A DNA stretch of 64,000 nucleotides from Gossypium raimondii (GCF_025698545.1 NC_068566.1:47471192-47535191), one strand, 5' to 3'. Positions 48,268 to 60,905 are shown, counted from the stretch's first letter. Program-made: numbers and translations. The notes: generated from the letters alone by a model not told the origin.

Positions 48268-48621
48268 GGTTAAAATATGGTGTACTTTTCACAAATTTGG
48301 AAGTTAATCCATTTACTTTTATTTTTTAAATTTAGTCCCATTATTTTCATATTACAAAATTCAAGCTCAATTGTTAACACTGTTAACTTTTTTGTTATAT
48401 TTTATGGTGTGATATTTTGAAATTAAAAATAATCACTTGGTAGCCATGTAACTAAAAAATGATATTGTAATGAACCTAAATATAACAATATTTTAACAAT
48501 ATTAATAGTTGGACCTAAGTTTTGAAATCTAAAAATAGAGGGACTAAATTCCTAGAAATAAAGTACATGAACCAAATTCTAAATTTGTGAAGAGTATAAA
48601 GACTTATGGCATATTTTAACC
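48268..48621 (+). mobile_element. Mutator-like MITE with perfect 9-bp target site duplication
   Basis: 354 bp with inverted ends GGTTAAAATATG and CATATTTTAACC. An inner inverted pair (cttttcacaaattt and aaatttgtgaagag) extends the terminal repeats. It is flanked by tattatatt at 48259-48267 and 48622-48630. A 9-bp TSD and GG start are typical of Mutator-like elements. It has no coding capacity. Relatives are at 46846-47206 and 36321-36565. Confidence 0.8.
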
Positions 48622-48630
48622 TATTATATT

Positions 48631-50765
48631 TTATTCTTTATGCAGAGTTTTTCCCTTAATTTTAATTATATTAGAGGCATTCATCAGTCAACCCGAGTTA
48701 GGTTTCGAACGGGTTTATATATGGTTTTAGTATACTTCATGCTTGCTCAAGCTTGAACCAAGTTAGCTCAAACTCATCATAAGACCAACAATATTATTTT
48801 TAAATTTGTATTTTACAAAAGTTTATGGTATTTCAAATTTTTATTAAAATTTTAAATATACATATTATTAATATTTTTAATGTTAAAATTTTAGTATATT
48901 ATTATAAATTAATTTTTATGTAATACAAATTACATGATATATATAAATAAAATAATATATTATATGACTAAAATATGCGCTGATATGATTCAAGCTCTGT
49001 CTTGAAATATTGAAGCCCATACACGTTTCATATTTTAAATGAGCATTCTTTTTTTTGCCTAAATTTATTTTTTAGACCTAATATTTTTGTTAGGCTCATC
49101 CAAAATTTAGCATGGGATTTTGAGTTTGAACAAGCAATTACCTTTTAACAAATAAGCTTATATGTCAAAAAAGTTCTTAAGGAAATACAAAATAATCAAT
49201 TAAGCTCATGTATTAAATTCGTATTCCGTTGTTAACTAAAAATCAATTAAGCCCCTTGGTTAATAGTACCTATCATTGAGTATGTTGACCATTAAAATAA
49301 ATTGATAGACCAATTAGATGGTAACACGTGACAACTTTTAGTTTAATATTCTAATATTTTTCTCATAACAGTGATTAAAAATTATAGAACAACAAAAACA
49401 TTAAATATTGAAATCGATATAAACTTATTAAAATTATAAAATATTATAAAATTATAAAATTAATAAACTTATTTAAAATAGTTAAAATTTTAAAATGCAT
49501 TAAAATTCTTTAAAAAAATAAAAGTTGTAAAATTTATAAAAATATTAAAATTGATATAAACTTAAAATTTATAAAAAAATCATAAAAATTTGAAATTGGC
49601 AAAGTTATCAATATGAGAAAAATCATTAGACCGCTTGACCTAGGAATCGGGTGGTTGAATCGATTTTTTTTTAATATTTTTATCAAACCAAAAATTCATT
49701 ATCCAACTATTAGTATGTATCGTAATGAAATATTTTAACCAATATTTTCAGAACCAGACTGGTGGTCAAACTGATTAGGCCATTTGTTTGTCAATTTTTG
49801 ATCCGTCCAATTCAATTAACTAAAACCTTAAAAATATAAAAATATATATAAAAAAAAACTCATTTCAACTATCTAGTTTCCAAGTCAAGTGGTTTAATGG
49901 CTTTCTCTGAACCAATACATTTGCCGATTTCAATCAAATCAGTCCAACCGACTAATCCCGTCCAATACTGAATACTGATGTGAAATTTAAATAGTTTTAC
50001 ACCATCTCATATATTTTTATATGACTAGTATTTTAATAATCTAACTATTAAATTTATCAATATAATTATATTTATTATACATTTAATTTTTTTGAACTAA
50101 TCTAAAAATATTATATCCATCCGTATTCATAAACTGACAATTGACTGTCATTAATGATGTTACAATTAGTGATGAAACAATGAAAGTGACATTGTCATTG
50201 TCATTGTCATTGTTCTAATACAAATTTTATTTGTAAATGCAGTGGGGAATCTAGAGGATTGGTGTGGGTCCCGCCCCTAAAATGTAAAATTATTATTTAA
50301 GTTTTTAATTTTTTTTAATTTTAAATTAATAAATGTAAAATTATAATTTATTCTCTTTAAAATTATAAAATTTAATTTAATCTTTTAAAATTATAAAATA
50401 TAAACTATAAAAATTAAAATTTTATTCAACCCCTTAAAAGATTGTTCGACTTACACTGCTTTGTAATACTATTATTTCTTTACTATAACTAGTCTATCAA
50501 ATTTCTAAATTTTGGATTAAAAGAGTCATATAATTGGCATATATCTCCAAGTTTGATATCTACACAATAAATAATATGCTCTTCTAACTTTACAATAAAA
50601 TTATTTTGGAAAAAAACAATAATATTATATAAATTATTAGAATTAGAATCTTGTTTTGAAGTAATACAAAATTATCGATCCTAGTTTCTATCGCCAATTA
50701 TCAATTCACTAAAAAGTATGTGTTTAGATAGGCAAAAGTAGTATATCGACTATGGAGGTATTTGG
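48631..50765. other. AT-rich intergenic DNA with low-grade repeats
   Basis: Around 49620-49990 a repeat-like stretch (agaaccagactggtggtc) loosely resembles 32750-32960. A (ATTGTC)4 microsatellite is at 50190-50213. No genes. Confidence 0.4.
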
Positions 50766-51384
50766 TGTTAGTTCAAAACCCCGGTAAGGTAAATCTCGGA
50801 CACACGATCGAAACTTGAACAGAAAAAGAATAAATAGGACAGGCTCCAAGGCGTGTATCAAGCCACTATCTTTAAGGTTATATTCGCCCCCACCTACCTT
50901 CGGTGTGCAAATGAGTTTCAAGCAAATTAACCTCGAGGATACAATGAAGCCAATGACTATTTGCGTTTTGCACTAACGAGAATAGTCCACTATGCACTAA
51001 GCAAAGTATAACTCAATTTCTACAAAGGATTTCTGCAGTAATACTTTATAGAATAATCTAATAATATTAGAGAATGAAGGAAGGAAAGAAAGAGTATTAG
51101 AATTTGTTGATATATTTCCAAATGAAATCTCATTCCTATTTATAGGAATTTTCATGTCTCTTCATAGAGACATCTTTCAATAGGTGTCTTTATGAATAAA
51201 TAAATAATAATAATTATTCATTTAATTTTGTAACTATTCAAATAATATTTTTGAATAGTTATAATTCTTTTTAAAATCAAATGATATAACTTTTGACCAA
51301 TGACCAAAAGTTTTATCTTTTGATTAATTATACCCATTCATTTATAGTTATTGGGATACTATAAATATTTGAAAATATTCAACA
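50766..51384 (-). mobile_element. Solo LTR, 619 bp, probably copia
   Basis: Bounded by TSD tttgg (50761-50765 and 51385-51389), TG at 50766 and CA at 51384. The minus strand is the likely sense strand: it starts tgttgaatattttc, has a TATA box (cctataaatagg, 51136-51147) and an untranslated leader. No internal region or second LTR in the window, so it is a solo LTR left by recombination. Confidence 0.8.
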
Positions 51385-51389
51385 TTTGG

Positions 51390-51985
51390 TATCTATATTA
51401 AAAGTTAAATTGTATATTTGTTGTTTTATTTTTAAAAAATAGGTAAATTAGTTCTTATACATTAGATCAAAGAGCAAACAAATCATTTCTGTTAAAAATT
51501 TCCTTCATTTTTATTGTTAAAAACTGGCGTAGGTGACAAATAATCAGACAATTACACATGACATGTCATGTATACCTCATGTTGGCATTTTGGGATCAGC
51601 TTTTAACAATAGAGACAGAAGAACTAGTTTGCTCTTTGATTTAATGTAAATGGACCAATTTGTCTATTTTTTTAGTAGAAGGGGCAAAATGCAACCCTAC
51701 TCCTTGTACAGGGGCCTTCATGGTACTTTTACCGTTTAGACGAGAAAATTCAAAAATTTAGAAAATTTTAAAATATAACTATTTTAAAAATACATCATTT
51801 CAAAAAAATTTAATCTCATTTTGTGTATGAATTTTTTTTATATTTATCAAAATATAAATATCCTCAAAATAATAATTGTTGCTTTGTAAAAGATATGAGC
51901 TTCTGGTAAATTTACAATTAAATTGGGACGATAAATGATACTAACTCAATCAAACGATTAATAATAAAGGTATACTACACCCAAT
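51390..51985. other. AT-rich intergenic DNA
   Basis: No specific feature found. Confidence 0.4.
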
Positions 51986-52481
51986 GTCACTAAACCATTA
52001 GTAAGTTTATGTTTTGGTTACTCAATTTTAAAAAGTTACAAAATGGTCATCAAACCATTCGAAAGTTTTCATTTAAGTCACTAAGTTGTTAAGTTTTTCT
52101 TTTTTTTTAAAAAAAGTCCAACTAACTAGCTCCAAGTGACAATTCAATGATCGGTACGATGAGTTAGTAACCATTAACGAGTAGAATAACATACCTTAGA
52201 TCCAAGTTGATCTAACAACGTTGGAAATTGGAGAAGAAAGTTGTTTAGATTTTGATTCGTAGTTTCGTGACGTTAAAGTTGTTTCATGAAAAAAACTGAA
52301 CAGTAGAAGAGAAGGGGAATGAGAGCTTTCGATTGGTGCAAGAGTGTGAACAAAGAAGGCCATACAACTGCAGTTTTAACAACCAATGACTTACGTGGGA
52401 ACTTTCGAATAGTTCAATGACTATTTTGTAACTTTTCGAAATTGAGTGGCCAAAACATAAACTTATTAACAGTTTAGTAAC
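51986..52481. repeat. Fold-back/MITE-type element with about 90-bp inverted ends
   Basis: The left end (tcactaaaccattagtaagtt...) and the reverse complement of the right end (gttactaaactgttaataagtt...) align over about 90 bases, including tttatgttttgg and aagttacaaaat. The middle is unrelated. The exact ends and TSD are uncertain. Confidence 0.65.
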
Positions 52482-53071
52482 CTTAGTTATAAATTATCAC
52501 GTGATTAGTGGTTGGGATGAAAATCTCTTTTATCTTAACCAATCAAACTAATTGCCGAACTTTGGTGCAATAATTATAAACATGAGGGGACAAAATTGAT
52601 AAGTGGTCATAAATGCTTGTACTAATCAATAAAGTGAACAAACATTAAATGTCAAAATAATATGTTTTTACTATTATTGTCGGTTTCTTTTCATAGAAAA
52701 GTTTAAATTTGGAATAAAACTTTTATTTTCCTATGCCACTTTCATTCCTTCTTTATTACATTTCATAAAAGTTGAACAAATAAATAAAAGCAAAAGTTGG
52801 GTTTATCCTCAATAAGTTAACTAACCATTTTTATTGGGTTATTAGCTTTAACAATTTTATAGGGTTAATTCACAAACACTCTCAAACCATTGTCTAAATT
52901 TTAAATTGGTCCTTAAACTTCAAAATATTATAGTTCAATTAAAATATTAGTATTGTATCAATTAGAAGTACTAAATGTCGATTTGAATTTGGCATTAACA
53001 TATTTAAAACATATTAATTAAATGGAGATTTTGTATCTAACGTATTGAAAAAAAAGAAGAGTAAACTACAA

Positions 53072-53527
53072 AAATAGTTACTTTTGTTTACCTTAAATTA
53101 CATTTTAGCCACTTATGTTTGAAATATTATTTTGTTACGAAGTAGTCACTATGCCGTTAAGTTCAGTTACCCCCTAACGACAATCCTATGTGGCAGTCCA
53201 AATGGGTTTTAAATGCCAACTTGGATGTCCAACTGGGATAAGAACAATTCTTTCAGTCAAAATGGAAAAGAAAACTAAAAGAAAAAGGAGACGAACGACT
53301 TTTTTTCTCCAGTTCAAGGTGTAATTAATTTAAAATTTTTAATTAATTAAATTTTTTGTCCCAGTTAGACATCCAAGTCAAAATTTAAAACCCATTTTGA
53401 TTGCCACGTAGGATTGCCGTTAGGGAGGTAACAAAGCTTAAAGGCAGAGTGACCACTTCGTAACAAAACGATAACGTAAATGGCTAAAACATAATATGAG
53501 GCAATCAAAATTGATTATTTTTTAGCA
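53072..53527. repeat. Long fold-back element with arms of at least 180 bp
   Basis: The left arm (aatagttacttttgttt ... cctaacgacaatcc ... ccaactggga) pairs with the right arm in reverse complement (tcccagttagacatcc ... ggattgccgttaggg ... acgaagtgg). A partial relative is at 60428-60620. It is non-coding and would form a long hairpin if transcribed. Confidence 0.7.
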
Positions 53528-54700
53528 TGTTAAATTAAAATTATCCATGTAATAGGTACACAATTATTCATGATTTGATCCGCATCATATTGGGGTTGAC
53601 ATTTAATACCTAAGCTAATTGCTAGGCTGACAGAAATATCTGATTAATATGACTATAATACTTTAAGGACTTGATTAATTTTTTTTAAAAATTCCGAGAC
53701 CAACATAAGATCCAAGTCATAGTTTGAGTATGTTTGGTATAATTAACTTTATTTTAATTAGCGTTAATACAATGTTTTTATCCGAATTAAATACTTATGT
53801 TTGGTTTCAATGTTTAATTTGGTACTTGAGTTTTTTGTTCCAACTAAGTACCTATTTTGTGTACTTGAGCACGTGTTAAATATTCATTAGACCACAAGAT
53901 GACATTTGATTTAAGTATCAATTTAAATATTGAAGCCAAACTGAAGTACTAAATTAAATATTAAGGCTAAATTTAAGTACCAACTAGTAAATTAACCTTT
54001 TTAATTATAATTATTAATTTTTTGAAGAAATTGACACATACTTGGAAAAAAATTAAAACTGAATTAACAGAAATGTGTAATAAACTGAAAATTAAGTAAT
54101 TGATTACTTTCTTAGATTTAGTCGAAGGGGATAAGGAATATTCCAAAGAATGAATTCAACCACGCGAGTTCAAATGCACGTGCAGTTAAACGCGTCTCAA
54201 TCCGATTTGTTGGCTTCACCAACTACACAAAGTCCCAAACACACCTAAAGCTATTCTACGATCCTTTCGTTAGTTTCCCACTTCACTGGTTTGCATTTTT
54301 ACTTTGGGTTAATTTCACCTAACGTCCCTAAATTATCATTCAGATTTTGAATTAGACTATAAAGTTTAAAATATTTTAATTTAGTTCTCAAATTATCAAT
54401 ATTGTAAGGTTGTTTCATTAGCTCATGCTAATTTTATTTAGGCTTAATTCATGGTTTAGTCCCTAAATTATATCCATTTTCTCACTTTGGTACTTGAACT
54501 TTTTTTGTCTCAATTTATTTTCATGATTTAGGCATACTTTAGGTACCAAATTAGGAAGCGATTGATACTTTAAGTACCAAATTGGGACAAAAAAATTTTA
54601 GATACCAAAATGAATAAATTTAGGGGCCAAATCGTGAACTAATCCTTTTATTTAAAACACGTGAATCAAATTATAAACATGTATACGCCTATTTGCAGAT
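53528..54700. other. AT-rich intergenic DNA
   Basis: Contains low-grade repeats of the tttagtccctaaatta type common in intergenic DNA here. No gene. Confidence 0.4.
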
Positions 54701-55122
54701 GGGAGGTCAACTCCTTTTGGAGAAGACTTCCATCCGAAGCCGACAGACCCTTAAATAGGTCAATTTTGAGCTGGAGGCAGGGCTTACAGAACATGATTGC
54801 CTTGCTAGATTGGACTATGCGGACACACGATCACTTACTGAGGGATGTGTGTGTTGTGCCCTTGGGAGATCCCTAGGCAAAGGTTCAAAGCTAGTCAAGT
54901 TCACGATGTGCAAATCCCCATGGTAAGTGGTCATGCATCACGCATGGCTTGATCCAACAACGTGCTCCCACTCTATAAACCCCAACTTCAACTCACGCTC
55001 TCAACACGGTTAGGAGACAAACTTTCATCTCAAATTCGAGGACAATGTTAACCATTTAAGGGTTTTTCGATTTCAAGCAAATGATACTTCGAAGATTTAT
55101 CCAAAAGGAGTCAACCTCTTCT
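54701..55122. repeat. Possible TIR element with less AT-rich interior
   Basis: The left end (gaggtcaactccttttgg, near 54703) is repeated in inverted orientation at the right end (ccaaaaggagtcaacctc, 55101-55118); similarity extends inward for about 35 bases with some differences. The interior of about 400 bp is clearly less AT-rich than its surroundings and carries an open stretch without recognisable homology. The class is unknown. Confidence 0.5.
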
Positions 55123-55508
55123 CAACGTTATCAAATAAACAACATAAATCTAACATATTAAAAAAAGGCCATTACAATGTAGCAAGTATACATTTATTTA
55201 TAATTTGATATTTGATTTGGCATTTATCCACCGTCTAGGTTAACAAAAGAACCTGATTGATTTTTTTTGGACTAAATTAAAACAATTTTAAGTATTTAAA
55301 CTAATATAAAATTTGAGTAATAAATTAAGGATGTCTAGCAAATTAATCCTTTTATTTTCGACCAACCAAAAAGAAAAACTGAAATTCATTGATTATATAA
55401 AAGAACAAAGAACAAAAAAGAAACAAAGAAGCATAAAAATAGGCTTTTTTGCACTTGTGATCAAATCTCAACCGTCGGATTAAGCCGTCAATAATTTGTT
55501 TCTTTTCC

Positions 55509-55516
55509 TATATAAT
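55509..55516 (+). promoter_or_regulatory. TATA box of the CBL gene
   Basis: TATATAAT followed about 150 bases later by a splice donor (tcg|gtaagt at 55664). It fits a transcript with an intron in its 5' UTR. Confidence 0.5.
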
Positions 55517-55663
55517 CCCCCCTCCCACATTCCTTTTCACATTAGTTCATTTCTCTTGTTAAGTGTTAGAGATTGTAAAGCTCCGCCTCTTTTTTTTCCC
55601 CCTTTTTTTTCTGTCGTTCATTTTAAGCGACGGATTTTAATTTTCCGGCCAAATTTCCGGTCG

Positions 55664-56105
55664 GTAAGTTTCTCAATTCTTGCTTTAAAAAAAATAATTT
55701 TTTTTATTTGTTTTCGTTAATTTTTTAAAGAAGATTTACAAAGATTGAAATGATGTATGTGTGTGGTGGACACTTTGCAGAGATTTAATAATAATAAAAG
55801 GTGAATTGTTTTAAATGATGTATGTGTGTGGTGGACACTTTGCAGAAATTTATTTAAATTTTTTAAAAAAGTGGGTAAGGTTTTCTTTTGATCGATTGGA
55901 TTGGTTCTTAGGTTAAAAGAAAATTAATTTATTAGTTATCGAATTGGATTTCAATGTAAGAATAAGATTTATGATTCAATTGTATATTTCTTTTTTTTTC
56001 TTTTTTAATTCTTTGCGATGAATTTTTTGACTGAGATCTGTATTTTTTTTTTTTTGAAAGCTAATTATTTTGATTTCTAATAAATGTTGTGAATGAAATT
56101 TGCAG
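55664..56105 (+). other. Probable 5' UTR intron of the CBL gene, with an internal 33-bp duplication
   Basis: Donor gtaagt at 55664; acceptor ttgcag at 56105. Inside, tgatgtatgtgtgtggtgga and the next 13 bases (cactttgcagara, where r is a or g) occur twice (about 55751-55783 and 55817-55849). Each copy ends in tttgcag, a cryptic 3' splice site. Confidence 0.6.
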
Positions 56106-56244
56106 GTTTAAAATGGTTTTTTCAGGCGGAAGAACATAGTGAAGCCTAGGCGCTTTAAGTCTAGGAACTTCTTCCTTTTTTTTTTTGTTTAAGTTTTCTT
56201 TCTTTCCTTAAAAAAGAAAAAAAAAGAAAAAGGTTTCCCAGTAA

Positions 56245-58711
56245 ATGGGTTGCTTTCATTCTAAAGTAACAAGGCAACATCCTGGGTATGAAGATCCTGT
56301 TACTCTTGCTTCACAAACTGCTTGTAAGTTTGTTGACTTTTTGAACTTTTTTTTTATTCATTGTATGCACCCAATTGTTTGATTGTTCTTATGGGGGTTG
56401 AAACAATGATGTTTCATTGCTTTTGCTTCCAATTATGAAGGGAAATTTGCTTACCTTGTGTTGTTTTTATGCTGCAAAATTGATTACTTGGTTGGTTTGT
56501 TCTTGTGTATATGCAGTTAGTGTTAGTGAGGTTGAAGCACTTTTTGAGCTATTCAAGAGCATCAGCAGTTCTGTGGTTGATGATGGTTTGATTAGCAAGG
56601 TACAGTTCTATGATTCCTTTGTAATACCATGGATCTTTTACTTTTTCTTTAATGTGGTTATAAGGATCATTACATCTTATGCCATGTGCCTATCAACTTT
56701 CATATGAGCTGTGTACTTGAATTGGTCTTGGATAAAACCATTAGGTCCAATGAGCCGAAGCAAACAAACTTTGTAGCCTATTGTCGAACGTGGCATTTGG
56801 TATTAAAGTTGGCTCTTAGAAATGTGCCATTGAGGATGTTGGGTCCTTGTTAGAGTGGGGGAGGATTCATAGTCCTAGAGAGGGACCGTGAATCTCATAT
56901 TTATCGTGTACTAGAGTTGGTTTTGAGATATAAGTGCTCACAACACCTATAACTTTAACTTATGAAATGCCTTTTGTGGATTAAACTATGAGGCCTAATC
57001 GGTAATGCCTTGCAAGGTGGTGTGGATCATGGCAGCCTGTGTGATTTTGAGTTGTTTTGCATTTTCTCATTGACTTTGCTATTTAAAGATCTCTTCATTT
57101 TGAAAGGAATTGGAGTTGCATCTCGTTTATATTTTCGTTATTTGTCCTCGTCCCTCCCTCTTTCTAACTACGGGGGGATATGTTTGTTTTTTTCTCATTG
57201 TTCCTTCTCTGTCAAAACTGTACATTTGTGTGTCCAATTTAACGCTCATCTATTGTTGTATATACAGGAAGAATTTCAATTAGCGCTGTTTAAGAATAGG
57301 AAGAAGGAAAACATTTTTGCAAATCGGGTAAAGTAGTTTCTTCTTTTTATTGTTATGTAAGAAATTCAATATCACTTAAAGGTTGAAGTTTCACTTGTTT
57401 TGTCTAAAATTTCTTTGATGGGAATGTTCCTTTTATATTCATCCAACCTTCTAATATAATGTAGATTTTCGATTTATTTGACGCCAAGAAGAAGGGAATC
57501 ATTGATTTTGGTGACTTTGTTCGAGCACTCAATGTCTTCCACCCAAATGCCTCACAAGAGGATAAAATAGATTGTATGTAAACATTTGATATAATTATCT
57601 CGAATTACACAAGTTGTTTAATCTTCCTTCTCTTTTTAAACTTAATGGTTTTAAATTGCAGTTACATTTAAACTTTATGACATGGATGGAACCGGTTTTA
57701 TCGAGCGTCATGAGGTATGTTGGGATCTATATGTTTATTATTTAAATATCATGCTATTACATGGATTTACTTTTTCATTCAGTTATATTTTTCGTACAAA
57801 CATCGTTTATGTGATTTTGGCACAGGTCAAGCAAATGCTGATTGCTCTTTTATGTGAATCTGAAATGAAGTTAGCAGATGAAACCATCGAGGCAATACTT
57901 GATAAGGTGAGAGCTTGTTGTGTAAAATAAGTGTTTATGAAACTATTGAGCAGAAAATTGATCGTGCCGGCAAATCTTATTGAATTAGTAGTTGGCTAAC
58001 CTATTGATTGCCCGGAATTATTACACTATCGACAATATCTGTATATGAACACCATCAGTTAGATGGTTTCATGGGATTATTTACATTTTGTGTTACTGAA
58101 CTTAACACCACTTTCATGTAAACCATAAATATTCCATTTCATCAAATTATATTGTTGAACTTTTACTATTAGCTAATTAGGTTACTTGTGCTCACTACGT
58201 AAGGCATGCATGCGTGACTTATTTTCTAAATAGAATCGATTTTGGGATATCATAGTGTCATGTGTAATGGGGAGTAAACTTTTCCATTATTACTTAACGA
58301 AGTGCTCGTAAGTGACTTCAGTTCAGTAATGTAGTTTGATGAAATTAAGAGTTTATGACAGTTAATGCCACCAGGATTGTAAATTACCTGGTTTCATGTG
58401 ACTGTTGATTTGAGGCATTGTTTCTTAACTCTTTTGTGGAATTGTGAACAGACATTCTTGGAAGCCGACATTAATCAGGATGGGAAGATAGACATATCAG
58501 AATGGCAAAACTTCGTCTCTCGTAATCCATCCTTGTTGAAAATCATGACCCTCCCATACCTCAGGTATGCGTTACCAATCTCGTAATCACCTTTACTTGA
58601 AAAAAAAAAAAACCTTACTCACCCATGGTGTAACATCAACTATGCAGGGACATAACAACAACATTCCCAAGCTTTGTTTTCAATTCTGAAGTAGATGAAG
58701 TTGCCACTTGA
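56245..58711 (+). CDS. CBL1: Calcineurin B-like calcium sensor, CBL1/CBL9 type, eight exons, 213 aa
   Basis: CBL proteins bind calcium and recruit CIPK kinases to membranes in salt, drought and potassium signalling. Coding exons: 56245-56323, 56517-56599, 57268-57327, 57465-57573, 57662-57714, 57826-57906, 58452-58564 and 58648-58711, all GT-AG. The start MGCFHSK carries an N-myristoylation glycine and an adjacent cysteine for S-acylation, as in plasma-membrane CBL1/CBL9. The CBL-typical non-canonical first EF hand is in [17 protein letters not shown]2 is near residue 80 ([13 protein letters not shown]), EF3 at about 117-128 ([12 protein letters not shown]) and EF4 at about 160-171 ([13 protein letters not shown]). 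The end [17 protein letters not shown] contains the conserved FPSF motif, a target of CIPK phosphorylation. Length equals Arabidopsis CBL1. CBL1 versus CBL9 cannot be separated here. Confidence 0.95.
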
Positions 58712-58719
58712 TTTGTATG

Positions 58720-59889
58720 TGGTGGTACATGCATTTGGTTGAATTTGAAACACACTTTTTTTTTTTTTGGTGGCATGATTTGTTGAAATTGAGCTGTCAT
58801 CATATGAAGATATTGCCTAGTTTTTGGTACAAGGCTTAAAGCTTATAATGTTTGTAAAGGGTAGTAGCTTAAAAAATAGTTGATTGTATAGGCCATTCTC
58901 ATTTAACCTTTTTTTTTTATTTAAGGTTTTCTCCATTTTTAGTCATATTGATCTGTGGTAATGCAGTATCAGTTTCAGAATTAGATGTTGTGTTTATTTG
59001 GGGTGGATTGCTAGAATACTAGCTAATACTGCTTGTAATTCTAAGAAAGGACTAAATAGCAAATATATTAAAGAAAAAAACCCTTAAACTAGTATATGCT
59101 TGTTCAATTACATACTTATATTTGTCTTTATTGTATGGTTTTAATAATGTTTGAACTCCATCGGAGAAGAATAGTAACAACGAACATGTACGGATGGATT
59201 GAATTAGGTTTTTTTATTCAATCACAAATCCGATTTTGGAAACACTAGATTGATGAATTGTTTTCATTTAGTGTAGTATCATGAATATATCATTTGTGTA
59301 TTAAATATAAATCTAAAAAAAAAAAAAATTTAAGTTATAAAATAATTGTGTAATTAAAACTCTTCTAAATTTAAGAAAGAAAATGAAACTGAACTTCTGT
59401 TGACAATTTAATCTCTAAAAACATTTTATTTTTAGTTATAACATAAAACTTTAACAAATAAAAATATTAAAATTAATACAAAGTTAGACATGTCCCACGA
59501 TTCTCGCTCATTGGCTCCCAAACTCAGCTACACGTATTGAAATTGTTATGGTCGTGTTTGACTTTGTATGTTCTGTTGTTAAATTAACCTTTTAGCCAAT
59601 CACTCAAAACCATTCATTTCCAAGTCCAAAGGTTTCTGCCAATGCCTAGCAATGAACTTTTTGAAGTGTGCATTAACCTTGGTGGGCAAAGAAGCGTTAT
59701 ATGCAAATGGACAATCGAATAGAGTAGATATGTTAAACGGAAGGTACATCTCAAGTACTATTCTAGTGTTACAGTGTGACTTATCACATTTGTTTGTTGT
59801 AGGTTACACACAACTAAGTAATAGGTAAGGTGGTCTGCAAACTAGAGTTGTAAACAATACTTAAAGTCCAAGTTTGCTCAAATCTTTTT
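58720..59889. other. CBL 3' UTR and intergenic DNA
   Basis: The first 300 bases or so are probably the CBL 3' UTR. After that nothing is recognisable. Confidence 0.4.
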
Positions 59890-60183
59890 GTGAGAATCAA
59901 GGGATTTCAATCGGGACAAGTGGTATTGAGATGTATAGCGTGGCGAGACAAATCAAATTATTCAAAGAAAAATTATAAGCTGAGAGAACTACCCAATAGA
60001 AAGATTAGCTGGGAATTAGTCGAGGCATTGTGGCAATTCCGAGATGAGATGGATCGATATTATTTCAAGAAAGCAATGTTTCTAGAACAGTTGGGGAAAA
60101 ATGTCGTAGGCCGAGCACTAAAACTTGGGACCAAGGCGTGCACTAATGGACTAAGTCACTCTTATGATTTGGGGTCAATTTGA
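59890..60183 (+). pseudogene. Possible gypsy integrase C-terminal (chromodomain-like) remnant
   Basis: An open stretch of 97 codons contains LRELPNRKISWELVEALWQF. This resembles the chromodomain end of gypsy polyproteins, which reads W-x-G-L-P-x6-SWEPxEALxxF. The core tryptophans and the spacing fit; the rest is diverged. No LTR or other domain adjoins it, so it is at best a scrap. Confidence 0.4.
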
Positions 60184-60427
60184 CCCATCTTGCTTAGTAT
60201 TTAGAATTTTCAAAGCTCCTCCATCTGAAGTTTGGTGAAAATATAAATACTCTAGTAAGTTATTTTTTTTCAGGATAACTTTATAAGGATAAGATTATCG
60301 AAAGTTTAAACTTCTTAATACTCTATCGTGTAAATAACTTCGAATGCAAGTCACTAATATAATGAATTATTATAGAAAACTATTTAAGAATGATAAGAAA
60401 TTATATTATAAAGGTTACTATTATATA

Positions 60428-60620
60428 TAGGGTAAACTATTAAAATAGTTACTTTTGTTTCTCTCAGGTTACATTTTAGTCATTTATGTTTGAAATGCTA
60501 CGTTTTAGTCACTTACATTACATATTTTAACATTTTAGTCATTGAGTCGTTAATTTTCGTTAACGATGTAATGGTAAGATGACGTGGCACGTTAAATCAC
60601 CATTTCAAATAAAAAATTTA
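60428..60620 (+). repeat. Partial relative of the fold-back element at 53072
   Basis: The left-arm sequence aaaatagttacttttgttt ... ttacattttag.catttatgtttgaaat is shared with 53078-53130; the other arm is not present nearby. Confidence 0.5.
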
Positions 60621-60905
60621 GGTTAAATTATATAATTAGTCCCCAATTTTTTTTCATTTAGGTATGGAGAATAATTTATACCTCTTGAATTTATATTTTG
60701 TTACATAAATTCCTAATTTAATTAATACAAACTTTTCAATATATAAAACAAGAATCGGATACATGCACGATTGGAACAATGCAGCGTTGTTCGGTTTATG
60801 AATATTATTTTCTATTTCTTTAACTTTAGCTAGACTCAGCGTAATCGCAGTTTCTGCTGCCCAAGGTCCTAACCAGTTCTTCCTCCTTTTGACTTTCACT
60901 GTTTG

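Noticed and set aside
50724-50921. Minus-strand open frame of 65 codons
   Set aside because: Runs across the boundary of a solo LTR defined by TSD tttgg; part of the LTR leader, no homology.
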